Below, one piece after another: positions 1 through 5,310 of a DNA stretch of 5,310 nucleotides. Position numbers and translations under genes: made by a program. The stretch's first letter is position 1. Each line of letters starts with the position of its first letter. The stretch is from Dehalococcoidia bacterium UBA5627. Its GTDB lineage: Bacteria > Chloroflexota > Dehalococcoidia > Dehalococcoidales > UBA5627. The stretch lies in contig DIKD01000055.1 of the NCBI GenBank assembly GCA_002421585.1, positions 631-5,940 on the forward strand, read 5' to 3'. The notes beneath the pieces are model-generated. The model made no database searches. It saw only the letters and a program-made list of their open reading frames with translations, and was not told the DNA's origin.

Positions 1-120
1 TCGACGGCGGCTTGGGCGTTATATGTCTGGATGAAATGTTTGCCTCCGGGGCTTCCCCTGGAAGTGCGTGAAAATGCAACTATAGAAGAGCAACAGCAGG
101 CATCGAGAGAAACACGTTAA
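1..120 (+). CDS. possible C-terminal fragment of an unidentified protein (partial at the left edge)
   Basis: Frame 1 is open from the window edge to a TAA at 118-120 and gives 39 residues. The first half is fairly hydrophobic (a Trp/Leu/Tyr-rich stretch, then PPGLPLEV). The end is a hydrophilic Glu/Gln/Arg tail (EEQQQASRETR), which is a common look for a real C-terminus. I do not recognise the family. Another + frame is also open from base 3 to a TGA at 69-71, so the frame choice is uncertain. The gene would converge on the minus-strand phosphatidyltransferase gene ending at 249. No start codon or SD can be judged because the 5' part is missing. Confidence 0.35.
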   Translation, partial: STAAWALYVWMKCLPPGLPLEVRENATIEEQQQASRETR

Positions 121-160
121 TAAATAACGGGAAAGGGTACGGGAAGGATTATTTTTGCAC

Positions 161-191
161 CCACTTCTCGATTCGGAAAATGAGGAGTTGG
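161..191 (+). terminator. weak candidate hairpin/terminator between convergent genes
   Basis: Bases 161-169 can pair with 182-191. This gives nine base pairs including one G-T wobble and a single bulged T at 188, around a 12-base loop. On the + strand the stem is followed by an AT-rich run (ttattacttattta) rather than a clean T-tract, so it would be a poor intrinsic terminator. Its position, 41 bases after the stop at 118-120, suits an end signal for the left-edge gene. I see nothing else in the 121-248 gap. Confidence 0.25.
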
Positions 192-248
192 TTATTACTT
201 ATTTAGCCTCTCGATATTTATTTTGCGGTTCTTATCGTAAGTTCAATT

Positions 249-851
249 CTAGTCTGTAAAGACGTAGCTGCCCTTCTTTAGATATGAATAGAAGGTAAGA
301 ATGGTAGAAACCAAAGCCATGTACATCAGAATTGCCAGTAAAATATCCGGGCCGATGTTTAGAATAGCCAGGATAAGGGGTACCAGCCAGAACCAGTAAT
401 TCAGTTTGGCGATTTTGGTTGGGGTGGGGAATTCAAAATCTTTCTTACGCCGTTTGATGAGGTAGATTACTATCCCAGCCATGGCTACAACGCCGCCGAG
501 AAGAGCAGGAACGGCATAAAGATACGGATTCCAAAATACCAAACCGTCAGCGCGTGCAAAACATCCGGCAACAATTGCAAGTACAAGCGTGGGCATAAAC
601 AGAATCTGGTCGGCTATCATATCGTAAAGTGAACCGAAGCGGCTTTCCTGTTTCATACGGCGGGCTAAATTCCCGTCCAAAAAGTCGGTTAAGGCAGCAA
701 TTATCAACAGAATACCGGCTGCCAGTATTTGGGTCTCACTGCCGAGAGCTAAAAGGGTGACAATAACACCTGTCATAACGATACGTGATGTAGTTATGAT
801 ATTGGGAACATTAAGTTTTATTTTTATTTGCGGTTCGGCAGTTATAGTCAA
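249..851 (-). CDS. CDP-alcohol phosphatidyltransferase, PgsA-like membrane enzyme
   Basis: This 200-residue integral membrane protein belongs to the CDP-alcohol phosphatidyltransferase family, which moves a phosphatidyl group from CDP-diacylglycerol to an alcohol. The family signature D-x2-DG-x2-AR-x8-G-x3-D-x3-D is complete: D56, D59, G60, A63, R64, G73, D77, D81. These Asp residues bind the metal ions and the CDP moiety. The N-terminal NVPNIITTSRI (residues 14-24) resembles the NxPNxLTxxRI opening of PgsA. Hydrophobic segments near 27-55, 82-98, 110-131, 154-166 and 169-190 suggest about six membrane helices. Length suits PgsA (phosphatidylglycerophosphate synthase), but the second half is less typical, so another acceptor alcohol is possible. 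The start is TTG at 849-851: an in-frame stop lies at 864-866, AAGGGG (860-865) sits 8 bases upstream, and the next Met (residue 26) would remove the PNIITTSRI motif. The gene lies beyond the terminator at 1006-1034 and probably has its own promoter. Confidence 0.88.
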   Translation of the reverse strand: MTITAEPQIKIKLNVPNIITTSRIVMTGVIVTLLALGSETQILAAGILLIIAALTDFLDGNLARRMKQESRFGSLYDMIADQILFMPTLVLAIVAGCFARADGLVFWNPYLYAVPALLGGVVAMAGIVIYLIKRRKKDFEFPTPTKIAKLNYWFWLVPLILAILNIGPDILLAILMYMALVSTILTFYSYLKKGSYVFTD

Positions 852-856
852 TTTTC

Positions 857-970
857 TTACCCCTTAAAAAAAGTCCCTAAAGCGCTGTATATAATAGCAT
901 ATTTAAATTCATCGTTATAATAACGCTGTTTGTATGCCTGCTTTGCCGGTTTTTGTCTCTCATAAGTCAT
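857..970 (-). CDS. possible 37-residue small protein or leader peptide upstream of the phosphatidyltransferase gene
   Basis: An ATG at 968-970 opens a 37-codon frame ending with TAA at 857-859, five bases before the TTG start of the next gene. AAGG (977-980) lies 6 bases before the ATG. The predicted peptide is rich in Lys/Arg and Tyr, with a basic first half (QKPAKQAYKQRYY) and a more hydrophobic end (YAIIYSALGTFF). There is no homology that I recognise. Its last codons overlap the SD of the phosphatidyltransferase gene, which would allow translational coupling. Against it: the best promoter candidate (891-896) lies inside it, and a second overlapping ATG frame (961-963 to a stop at 877-879, 28 residues) is open too. 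It may be chance. Confidence 0.25.
   Translation of the reverse strand: MTYERQKPAKQAYKQRYYNDEFKYAIIYSALGTFFKG
860..865 (-). promoter_or_regulatory. ribosome binding site that fixes the TTG start
   Basis: On the minus strand AAGGGG lies 8 bases before the TTG at 849-851. It is preceded by a seven-T run that should be unstructured. The strong match and good spacing support the non-ATG start of the phosphatidyltransferase gene. Confidence 0.7.
891..919 (-). promoter_or_regulatory. candidate extended -10 promoter for the phosphatidyltransferase gene
   Basis: On the minus strand a TATTAT hexamer (891-896) is preceded by TGC, giving the extended -10 form TGnTATTAT. Seventeen bases upstream lies TATAAC (914-919), a poor -35 match, as often tolerated with an extended -10. 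Transcription would start near 884, leaving a leader of about 33 bases with the SD at 860-865. The surroundings are AT-rich, so chance matches are possible. Confidence 0.4.
913..925. repeat. perfect 13-base palindrome overlapping the candidate -35
   Basis: CGTTAT-A-ATAACG is a perfect 6-base inverted repeat around a single central base (919). It overlaps the candidate -35 hexamer at 914-919, a usual place for a repressor or activator site. No regulator gene is in the window and I do not recognise the site. It is short and AT-rich, so coincidence is possible. Confidence 0.35.
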
Positions 971-1005
971 TCCTAACCTTGATAAGCCGGCAAGTGCGTG
1001 ACAAT

Positions 1006-1034
1006 AAAAACCCCCTCCCTTAATGGGGGAGAGG
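1006..1034 (-). terminator. intrinsic terminator of the redox operon
   Basis: On the minus strand CCTCTCCC (1034-1027) pairs with GGGAGGGG (1019-1012). This forms an 8-base-pair GC-rich stem with one T-G wobble and a 7-base loop (1020-1026), followed by one more G and TTTTT (1010-1006). It starts 28 bases after the stop codon of the 704-residue gene. It marks the end of the operon and separates it from the phosphatidyltransferase gene. Confidence 0.85.
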
Positions 1035-1062
1035 ATTATTCATCATCTAATTGAATAATAAA

Positions 1063-3177
1063 CTATTTACCCTTAGTTGTTTCTCTTTTGGGCGGGAATT
1101 TGACCGAGGAAATCTTTAGCCTCAGGTCGCATTGCAGGCATCTATTCGCTTCTTTAACCGCCGAATCCTCGCTGAAGTTGTTTTCCACCACCTCAAAGCC
1201 GGTTTTTCTTTCATCCGGACCGATAACAGGTGGCTCTTCACGCGGTTGTGAGGCAAAGCCTTTTTCACAACCGATACAATCGCAAGGCTCGGTGTTTGGG
1301 GCTAACTGTTCATCGATAATTCCTTTACCGCCGAGGTATTTATCTATGGCAATGGCACCGGCTCTGCCGGAAGCGATGGCTTCTATTATCGTCGAAGGTC
1401 CGGAAACGGCATCCCCTCCGGCGAATACCCCGCTCTTAACGGTAGCTTTATCTTTAGCGACAGGAAGTCTGTTGCCTTTAGCGCACTCAATATTGAAATT
1501 ATCAGGTACATCGGCAGTCTGTCCGATGGCGGAGATAATTGTATCGTAGCTTTCGGTAAAATCGCTTCCCTCGATGGGATCCGGTCTTTGCCTGCCCGAA
1601 GCATCCGGTTCACCAAGTTGCATACGGACACATTCAAGTTTTAATAACTTGTCTTCGGTAAATATTTTATGAGGTGCGGCGAGGTAAACAATGTTTACGC
1701 CTTCATCAATACACCCCTCGATTTCCTCATCACTGGCCGGCATCTCTTTGCGTGTGCGTCGGTAAATCATATCTACCTGTTCCGCTCCGAGTCTTATTGC
1801 GGAACGGGCGGCATCGGTAGCAACATTGCCACCTCCGATAACGGCTACTCTATTACCTGTTTTAACCGGTTTACCGAGACTGATATCTCTTAAGAACGTA
1901 ATGGCATCTATTACGCCTTTATTGTCTTCTCCCTCTACTCCCATCTTAATGCCCTTGTGGGCACCAATAGCCAGATAAACAGCGTCATAACCATCATTTA
2001 ACAGCTCATCTGTTGATTCAATTTTTGTATACGTCTTGATGTTAAAACCGGACTTCATCATCTCCCTGATTTCTCCGTCGAGAATTGTTTTGGGCAATCT
2101 ATATTCCGGGATTCCTACCTTTAACATACCTCCGGAAACCGGCAGGGCTTCAAAAACGGTTACTTTGTGCCCCAGTTTCGAAAGGTAGAAGGCGGCACTC
2201 AAACCGGCCGGACCGGCTCCGACAACGGCAACGCTTTTACCGGTCGGTGGAGCTATTTTAATATCATTACCCCAGCTTGTCTCATCGCTTTCGGCGGCAA
2301 ATCTCTTTAAGTTCTTAATACTAACCGCTTCATTGATATCCTTGCGGCGGCAAACATCTTCACATGGATGGTTGCAGGCATAACCCAGCGATTTGGGGAA
2401 AGGCACTTTTTCCCTGATAACGGCGTGCGCCTCGGCATATTTATTTTCGGTAATAAACCTGATATAGCGTGGTATATCGATATGGGCAGGGCAAGTACTG
2501 CGGCAGGGAACAAGGGCTGTATCCTTATTTCCTTTCCTGATAAAACCGTCTTTATCGGTTAAAGTACCGGTCGGGCAGACCTCTATACAGGCTCCGCAGA
2601 AGCGGCAATCAGCTTCTGTCAAAGATTTATCGAAAGCAGTTCCGACATAAGTGTCTTTTCCTCTATTTATAAAGGAGAGAATACCGACACCTCTAAGCTC
2701 ATAGCAGGCTCTGACGCAGCGTCCGCAGAGAATGCACTTACTCATATCATGATTGAAAAGAGGGTTAGAGGTGTTTATCGGCTTTTCATTTATACTGGTC
2801 TTCAGTCTTTTTTTGTCTATACCAATATACTGTGCTACCGCCTGCAATTCACAGTTGAGATTTTGTGAACAAACGAGGCAATCGTCAGGATGAGCGGCAA
2901 GAATCAGTTCCATTGCTATCTTGCGCACCTGCCTGATTTCGGGAGTGTCCGTTGTAACGACCATTCCCTCTTTAGCAACAATTGTGCAGGAAGTCGGCAA
3001 GCCTCGCAGTCCTTCGATCTGAACAATGCATAATCTGCAGGCTCCGAAGGGGCTAAGGTCCGGGTGGTAGCAGAGCGCAGGTATGTAAATGTCGTTATCA
3101 AGCGCCGCTTCCAGTACGGTCTTTCCAACTTCGGTTTTAACGTCTTTTCCGTTTATATTTAAAGTGATTGTATTCAC
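1063..3177 (-). CDS. NuoG/HndD-type Fe-S front end fused to a GltD/NfnB-like FAD-NAD(P)H oxidoreductase (StnA-like subunit)
   Basis: This 704-residue protein is probably the NADP(H)-side subunit of a soluble complex with the two upstream gene products. Domains in order: a plant-type [2Fe-2S] ferredoxin domain (C36, C47, C50, C64); a His-Cys [4Fe-4S] motif (H96, C100, C103, C109); a 2[4Fe-4S] ferredoxin (C148, C151, C154, C158 and C191, C194, C197, C201); a dihydropyrimidine-dehydrogenase/GltD-type helical Fe-S region (C225, C229, C268, C272, C276, with CPAHIDIPRYI); and an FAD Rossmann fold (GAGPAG 320-325, E343, then GGMLKVGIPEYRLPK). A second nucleotide fold follows (GGGNVATDAA 448-457), with YRRTRKEMPA (472-481) whose Arg residues could hold the NADPH 2'-phosphate. 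FAD closure is GVFAGGDA 583-590. A Cys-rich tail follows (C632, C634, C637, C680, C683). The front end resembles HndD/HydA, but the H-cluster domain is absent. GTG is the start: it overlaps the previous stop as GTGA and has GAGGA 6 bases upstream. Domain order matches Sporomusa-type Nfn StnA; the exact reaction is inferred. NADPH-glutamate synthase beta-like activity is less likely, since no large GltB subunit is seen. Confidence 0.9.
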   Translation of the reverse strand: MNTITLNINGKDVKTEVGKTVLEAALDNDIYIPALCYHPDLSPFGACRLCIVQIEGLRGLPTSCTIVAKEGMVVTTDTPEIRQVRKIAMELILAAHPDDCLVCSQNLNCELQAVAQYIGIDKKRLKTSINEKPINTSNPLFNHDMSKCILCGRCVRACYELRGVGILSFINRGKDTYVGTAFDKSLTEADCRFCGACIEVCPTGTLTDKDGFIRKGNKDTALVPCRSTCPAHIDIPRYIRFITENKYAEAHAVIREKVPFPKSLGYACNHPCEDVCRRKDINEAVSIKNLKRFAAESDETSWGNDIKIAPPTGKSVAVVGAGPAGLSAAFYLSKLGHKVTVFEALPVSGGMLKVGIPEYRLPKTILDGEIREMMKSGFNIKTYTKIESTDELLNDGYDAVYLAIGAHKGIKMGVEGEDNKGVIDAITFLRDISLGKPVKTGNRVAVIGGGNVATDAARSAIRLGAEQVDMIYRRTRKEMPASDEEIEGCIDEGVNIVYLAAPHKIFTEDKLLKLECVRMQLGEPDASGRQRPDPIEGSDFTESYDTIISAIGQTADVPDNFNIECAKGNRLPVAKDKATVKSGVFAGGDAVSGPSTIIEAIASGRAGAIAIDKYLGGKGIIDEQLAPNTEPCDCIGCEKGFASQPREEPPVIGPDERKTGFEVVENNFSEDSAVKEANRCLQCDLRLKISSVKFPPKRETTKGK

Positions 3178-5051
3178 AGTTTTTCCTCGGATTCAGAATT
3201 TTGCCAACTGCCGACCGCAAGCAGTTCTTCCGGTACTACTATCTTCTCTCTACTGACTTTTGTCACCGCGCTGAAACGTTCGGGGCAGACATCCAGACAA
3301 TTACCGCACTTGATACATTTATTCTGGTCTATAATATGTATCATACGCTTGTCCCCGGAAATGGCATCGACCGGGCAGCCTTTCTTACATATTCCGCACC
3401 CCTGGCATTTGTCGGGCAGGATATAGAAATTTATCAGATTTTTGCAGACCAGTGCGGAGCATCGCTTTTCCCTGATATGCGCTTCATATTCGTCTCTGAA
3501 GTATCTTATTGTAGTTAGCACCGGATTAGGGGCTGTGCCTCCAAGGGCGCACAGTGAACCGGCTTGAATGGCTTTCGACAGTTCCAAAAGCAGCTCGATG
3601 TCATCTTCTTTGCCGTTCCCCTCGGTAATATCTTCCAGTATCTTTAACATCTGAAGGGTTCCTTCCCGGCACATGACACATTTACCGCAGGATTCCTCCT
3701 GCGTAAAAGACAGAAAATATTTAGCGAGGTCAACCATGCATGTTTGATAATCAACCACTATCATTCCGCCGGAACCCATAATGGCGCCGGCAGCTGCCAG
3801 CCTTTCATAATCGACAGGTAAGTCTAAGGCACTTGCCGGTAAACAACCACCGGAAGGTCCGCCGTTCTGGACTGCCTTAAAATCATTACCGCCGATTAAG
3901 CCGCCGCCGATATCATAAATTATTTCGCGCAGTGTCATCCCCATCGGTACTTCAACTAACCCGCTGTTGGCTATCTTCCCGGTAAGGGCAAAAACGGCAG
4001 TGCCCTTACTTTTCTCGGTTCCTATTTTGGAATACCATTCGGAGCCTTTATTGATAATAACCGGCACTGTCGCCAGTGTTTTAACATTGTTTATTGTGGT
4101 CGGTTTGCCCCACAGCCCGGATTGTGCAGGGAAGGGTGGGCGGGGGCGGGGCATGCCGCGTTTTCCCTCTATGGATGCCATAAGCGCGGTTTCTTCTCCG
4201 CAGACAAAGGCGCCGGCGCCCTCGTTTACATGAATTTTAAAACTGAAATCAGACCCCAGAATATTATCACTGAGAAATCCCATATCCTCAGCCTGTTGTA
4301 AGGCGATTCTGAGCCTTTTAACCGCTAAGGGATATTCGGCGCGGATGTAGATATATCCTTCGCTTGCGCCGATAGCATAAGCCGCAATGGTCATTCCCTC
4401 GATGACCGTATGCGGGTCGGCTTCCATAATGCTTCGGTCCATAAATGCGCCGGGGTCTCCCTCGTCGGCATTACAAATCATATATTTAATGTCGCTGTGC
4501 TCTTTCTGGCAGAACTCCCATTTCATTCCGGTGGGAAAACCGGCGCCGCCCCTGCCGCGCAGTCCGGATTGTTTTATTTCTTCGATAACCTGCAGGGGTG
4601 TCATTTTACCCAGCACTGTTTTTAGCGCATTATAGCCATCTCGTTCTATATAGCCTGCTATTTTCTCGGGATTGATATGTCCGCAGTTACGCAGTATGAT
4701 GCGCTGTTGTTTGCGGTAGAAGTTGATATCTTTATACAGAGGGATTGCATTACCACCGATAGGGTCTTTAAAGAACAGCCTTTCAACCGGTTTCCCTTCT
4801 ATAAAGTGAGATTGTACGATTTCATCCACATCTTCAACCGTCAGTCTGGTATAGAAAATATCGTCAGGTTCGATTATGGCAATCGGACCCTGTTCACAAA
4901 AGCCATGGCATCCCGTAAAATCCACTTTTACATTACTTAAACCCAGTTCTGCCGTCTTTTTTTCGAGAGCCTGCCGTATTTCATGTGATTTGCCGGAGAC
5001 ACAGCCTGTACCTTCGCATATAAATATCGAGTATTTAATATTATCTGGCAT
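3174..5051 (-). CDS. nuoF: NuoF-type NADH-binding FMN/Fe-S subunit, bifurcating-complex form (HndC/HydB/StnB-like)
   Basis: The 625-residue protein is expected to bind NAD(H) and FMN and to exchange electrons with the NuoE-type and 704-residue partners in a cytoplasmic complex. An N-terminal thioredoxin-like [2Fe-2S] domain has C12, C17, C48, C52. The NuoF core follows, with the glycine-rich RGRGGAGFPTGMKW (165-178), CNADEGDPGAFMDR (193-206) and EGAGAFVCGEETAL (277-290). An SLBB-like region follows, then the [4Fe-4S] motif ESCGKCVMCREGT (C455, C458, C461) with C501 as fourth ligand. The C-terminus adds a 2[4Fe-4S] ferredoxin (C549, C552, C555, C559 and C579, C582, C585, C589). Complex I NuoF is about 430-450 residues and lacks both end domains, so the symbol marks family, not complex I membership. 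The full layout is that of HndC, HydB and StnB. ATG at 5049-5051 overlaps the NuoE-type stop by 11 bases, with a modest AAGG (5061-5064) upstream. The stop overlaps the next start as GTGA. Confidence 0.93.
   Translation of the reverse strand: MPDNIKYSIFICEGTGCVSGKSHEIRQALEKKTAELGLSNVKVDFTGCHGFCEQGPIAIIEPDDIFYTRLTVEDVDEIVQSHFIEGKPVERLFFKDPIGGNAIPLYKDINFYRKQQRIILRNCGHINPEKIAGYIERDGYNALKTVLGKMTPLQVIEEIKQSGLRGRGGAGFPTGMKWEFCQKEHSDIKYMICNADEGDPGAFMDRSIMEADPHTVIEGMTIAAYAIGASEGYIYIRAEYPLAVKRLRIALQQAEDMGFLSDNILGSDFSFKIHVNEGAGAFVCGEETALMASIEGKRGMPRPRPPFPAQSGLWGKPTTINNVKTLATVPVIINKGSEWYSKIGTEKSKGTAVFALTGKIANSGLVEVPMGMTLREIIYDIGGGLIGGNDFKAVQNGGPSGGCLPASALDLPVDYERLAAAGAIMGSGGMIVVDYQTCMVDLAKYFLSFTQEESCGKCVMCREGTLQMLKILEDITEGNGKEDDIELLLELSKAIQAGSLCALGGTAPNPVLTTIRYFRDEYEAHIREKRCSALVCKNLINFYILPDKCQGCGICKKGCPVDAISGDKRMIHIIDQNKCIKCGNCLDVCPERFSAVTKVSREKIVVPEELLAVGSWQNSESEEKL
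3184..3188 (-). promoter_or_regulatory. ribosome binding site for the GTG start of the 704-residue gene
   Basis: On the minus strand GAGGA lies 6 bases before the GTG at 3175-3177, inside the end of the NuoF-type gene. Together with the GTGA stop/start overlap (3174-3177) it supports the non-ATG start and translational coupling. Confidence 0.7.
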
Positions 5052-5310
5052 CGTTTGCCGCCTTATACTTTTCTTTTAAAATAGCGTTAGCTTTTTGAGG
5101 CGTCATACTGCGCTGCACTTCATTATCGACAACTATTGTGGGGGCAAGTGCGCAGGCTCCGATGCAGGCAACGGTTTCCAGTGAATATTTGCCGTCCGCG
5201 GTAGTCTGCCCGGGCTTTATTTTTAACTCGCGCTCAACCGTTTCCAGCACTCTGGCTCCGCCGCGTACGTGACAGGCGGTACCCAAGCAAACCTTGATGG
5301 TATGCTCGCC
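5041..5310 (-). CDS. nuoE: NuoE-type [2Fe-2S] thioredoxin-like subunit, partial (HndA/HydC/StnC-like)
   Basis: The 89 visible residues are the C-terminal half of a NuoE/24-kDa-type protein; the family is usually about 150-170 residues, so roughly 70 are cut off by the right edge. The frame is open to the edge and begins GEHTIKVCLGTACHVRGG. The [2Fe-2S] ligands are all present: CLGTAC (visible residues 8 and 13) and CIGAC (49 and 53). The TTG at 5284-5286 lies inside the first cluster motif and cannot be the true start. In related complexes this subunit carries a [2Fe-2S] cluster beside the FMN of NuoF. Its stop (5041-5043) lies inside the NuoF-type gene, which begins 8 bases earlier. As it pairs with a HndC/HydB-type NuoF, it is probably a StnC/HndA-type subunit and not part of complex I. 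Confidence 0.92.
   Translation of the reverse strand, partial: GEHTIKVCLGTACHVRGGARVLETVERELKIKPGQTTADGKYSLETVACIGACALAPTIVVDNEVQRSMTPQKANAILKEKYKAANDAR

Noticed and set aside
3..71. Alternative + frame reading DGGLGVICLDEMFASG, ending with TGA at 69-71
   Set aside because: It is as open as frame 1 for its short length but ends earlier. It could not be excluded, so the left-edge gene was reported with low confidence only.
943..993. Separated inverted repeat TTGCCGG (943-949) / CCGGCAA (987-993)
   Set aside because: Only 7 bases with a 37-base spacer; too short and distant to claim a structure or operator.
1088..1549. A 153-codon + strand open frame
   Set aside because: It lies entirely opposite the GltD-like coding region and its translation has low-complexity Ser/Pro/Leu composition with no motif. 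The minus-strand gene has complete cofactor motifs.
1063..3177. [FeFe]-hydrogenase HndD/HydA
   Set aside because: The front-end clusters match, but there are no H-cluster motifs; the rest has FAD and NAD(P)H Rossmann motifs.
3168..3518. A 116-codon + strand open frame
   Set aside because: It is antisense to the C-terminal ferredoxin domain of the NuoF-type gene, whose Cys motifs are intact, and it has no recognisable domain.
1063..5310. Respiratory complex I (NuoEFG)
   Set aside because: The NuoF-type protein carries extra N- and C-terminal Fe-S domains, the NuoG-like part stops after its Fe-S domains and continues as GltD, and no membrane subunit follows before the terminator.
1..5310. tRNA, rRNA, CRISPR arrays, insertion sequences, riboswitches
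   Set aside because: I saw no cloverleaf, regularly spaced direct repeats, transposase motif or terminal repeats; nearly all the sequence is explained by the coding regions.

Overview
The window holds the end of a leftward (minus-strand) redox operon, a separate leftward phospholipid-synthesis gene beyond its terminator, and what may be the 3' edge of a rightward gene at the far left. Moderate GC content, overlapping redox genes dense in Fe-S motifs, and GTG and TTG starts backed by clear Shine-Dalgarno (SD) sequences suggest an anaerobic bacterium. A Chloroflexota (Dehalococcoidia-like) or Bacillota anaerobe would fit, but the sequence alone does not settle the taxonomy.

Layout, right to left in the direction of transcription: (1) 5310-5041, the C-terminal half of a NuoE-type [2Fe-2S] protein, cut by the window edge. 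(2) 5051-3174, a 625-residue NuoF-type flavoprotein with an extra N-terminal thioredoxin-like [2Fe-2S] domain and an extra C-terminal 2[4Fe-4S] domain. (3) 3177-1063, a 704-residue fusion of a NuoG/HndD-like Fe-S front end with a GltD/NfnB-like FAD/NAD(P)H oxidoreductase. The genes overlap by 11 and 4 nt. (4) 1034-1006, an intrinsic terminator that ends the operon. (5) 1005-852, an intergenic region with a possible 37-codon ORF, a candidate extended -10 promoter and a perfect palindrome. (6) 851-249, a PgsA-like CDP-alcohol phosphatidyltransferase starting at TTG. (7) 248-121, an AT-rich gap with a weak hairpin. (8) 1-120, a possible C-terminal fragment of a + strand gene.

The three redox proteins make sense as one soluble complex. 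The NuoE/NuoF pair would handle NAD(H) at FMN. A chain of Fe-S centres would lead into the 704-residue subunit. There the [FeFe]-hydrogenase H-cluster domain expected in a HydA/HndD-type subunit is replaced by a GltD/NfnB module with FAD and a probable NADP(H) site. This matches the organisation of the Sporomusa-type Nfn transhydrogenase (StnABC), an electron-bifurcating enzyme coupling NAD(H), NADP(H) and ferredoxin. The assignment to that family is an inference from domain order. The terminator shows that no hydrogenase or formate dehydrogenase gene follows within the operon, but upstream genes lie outside the window.
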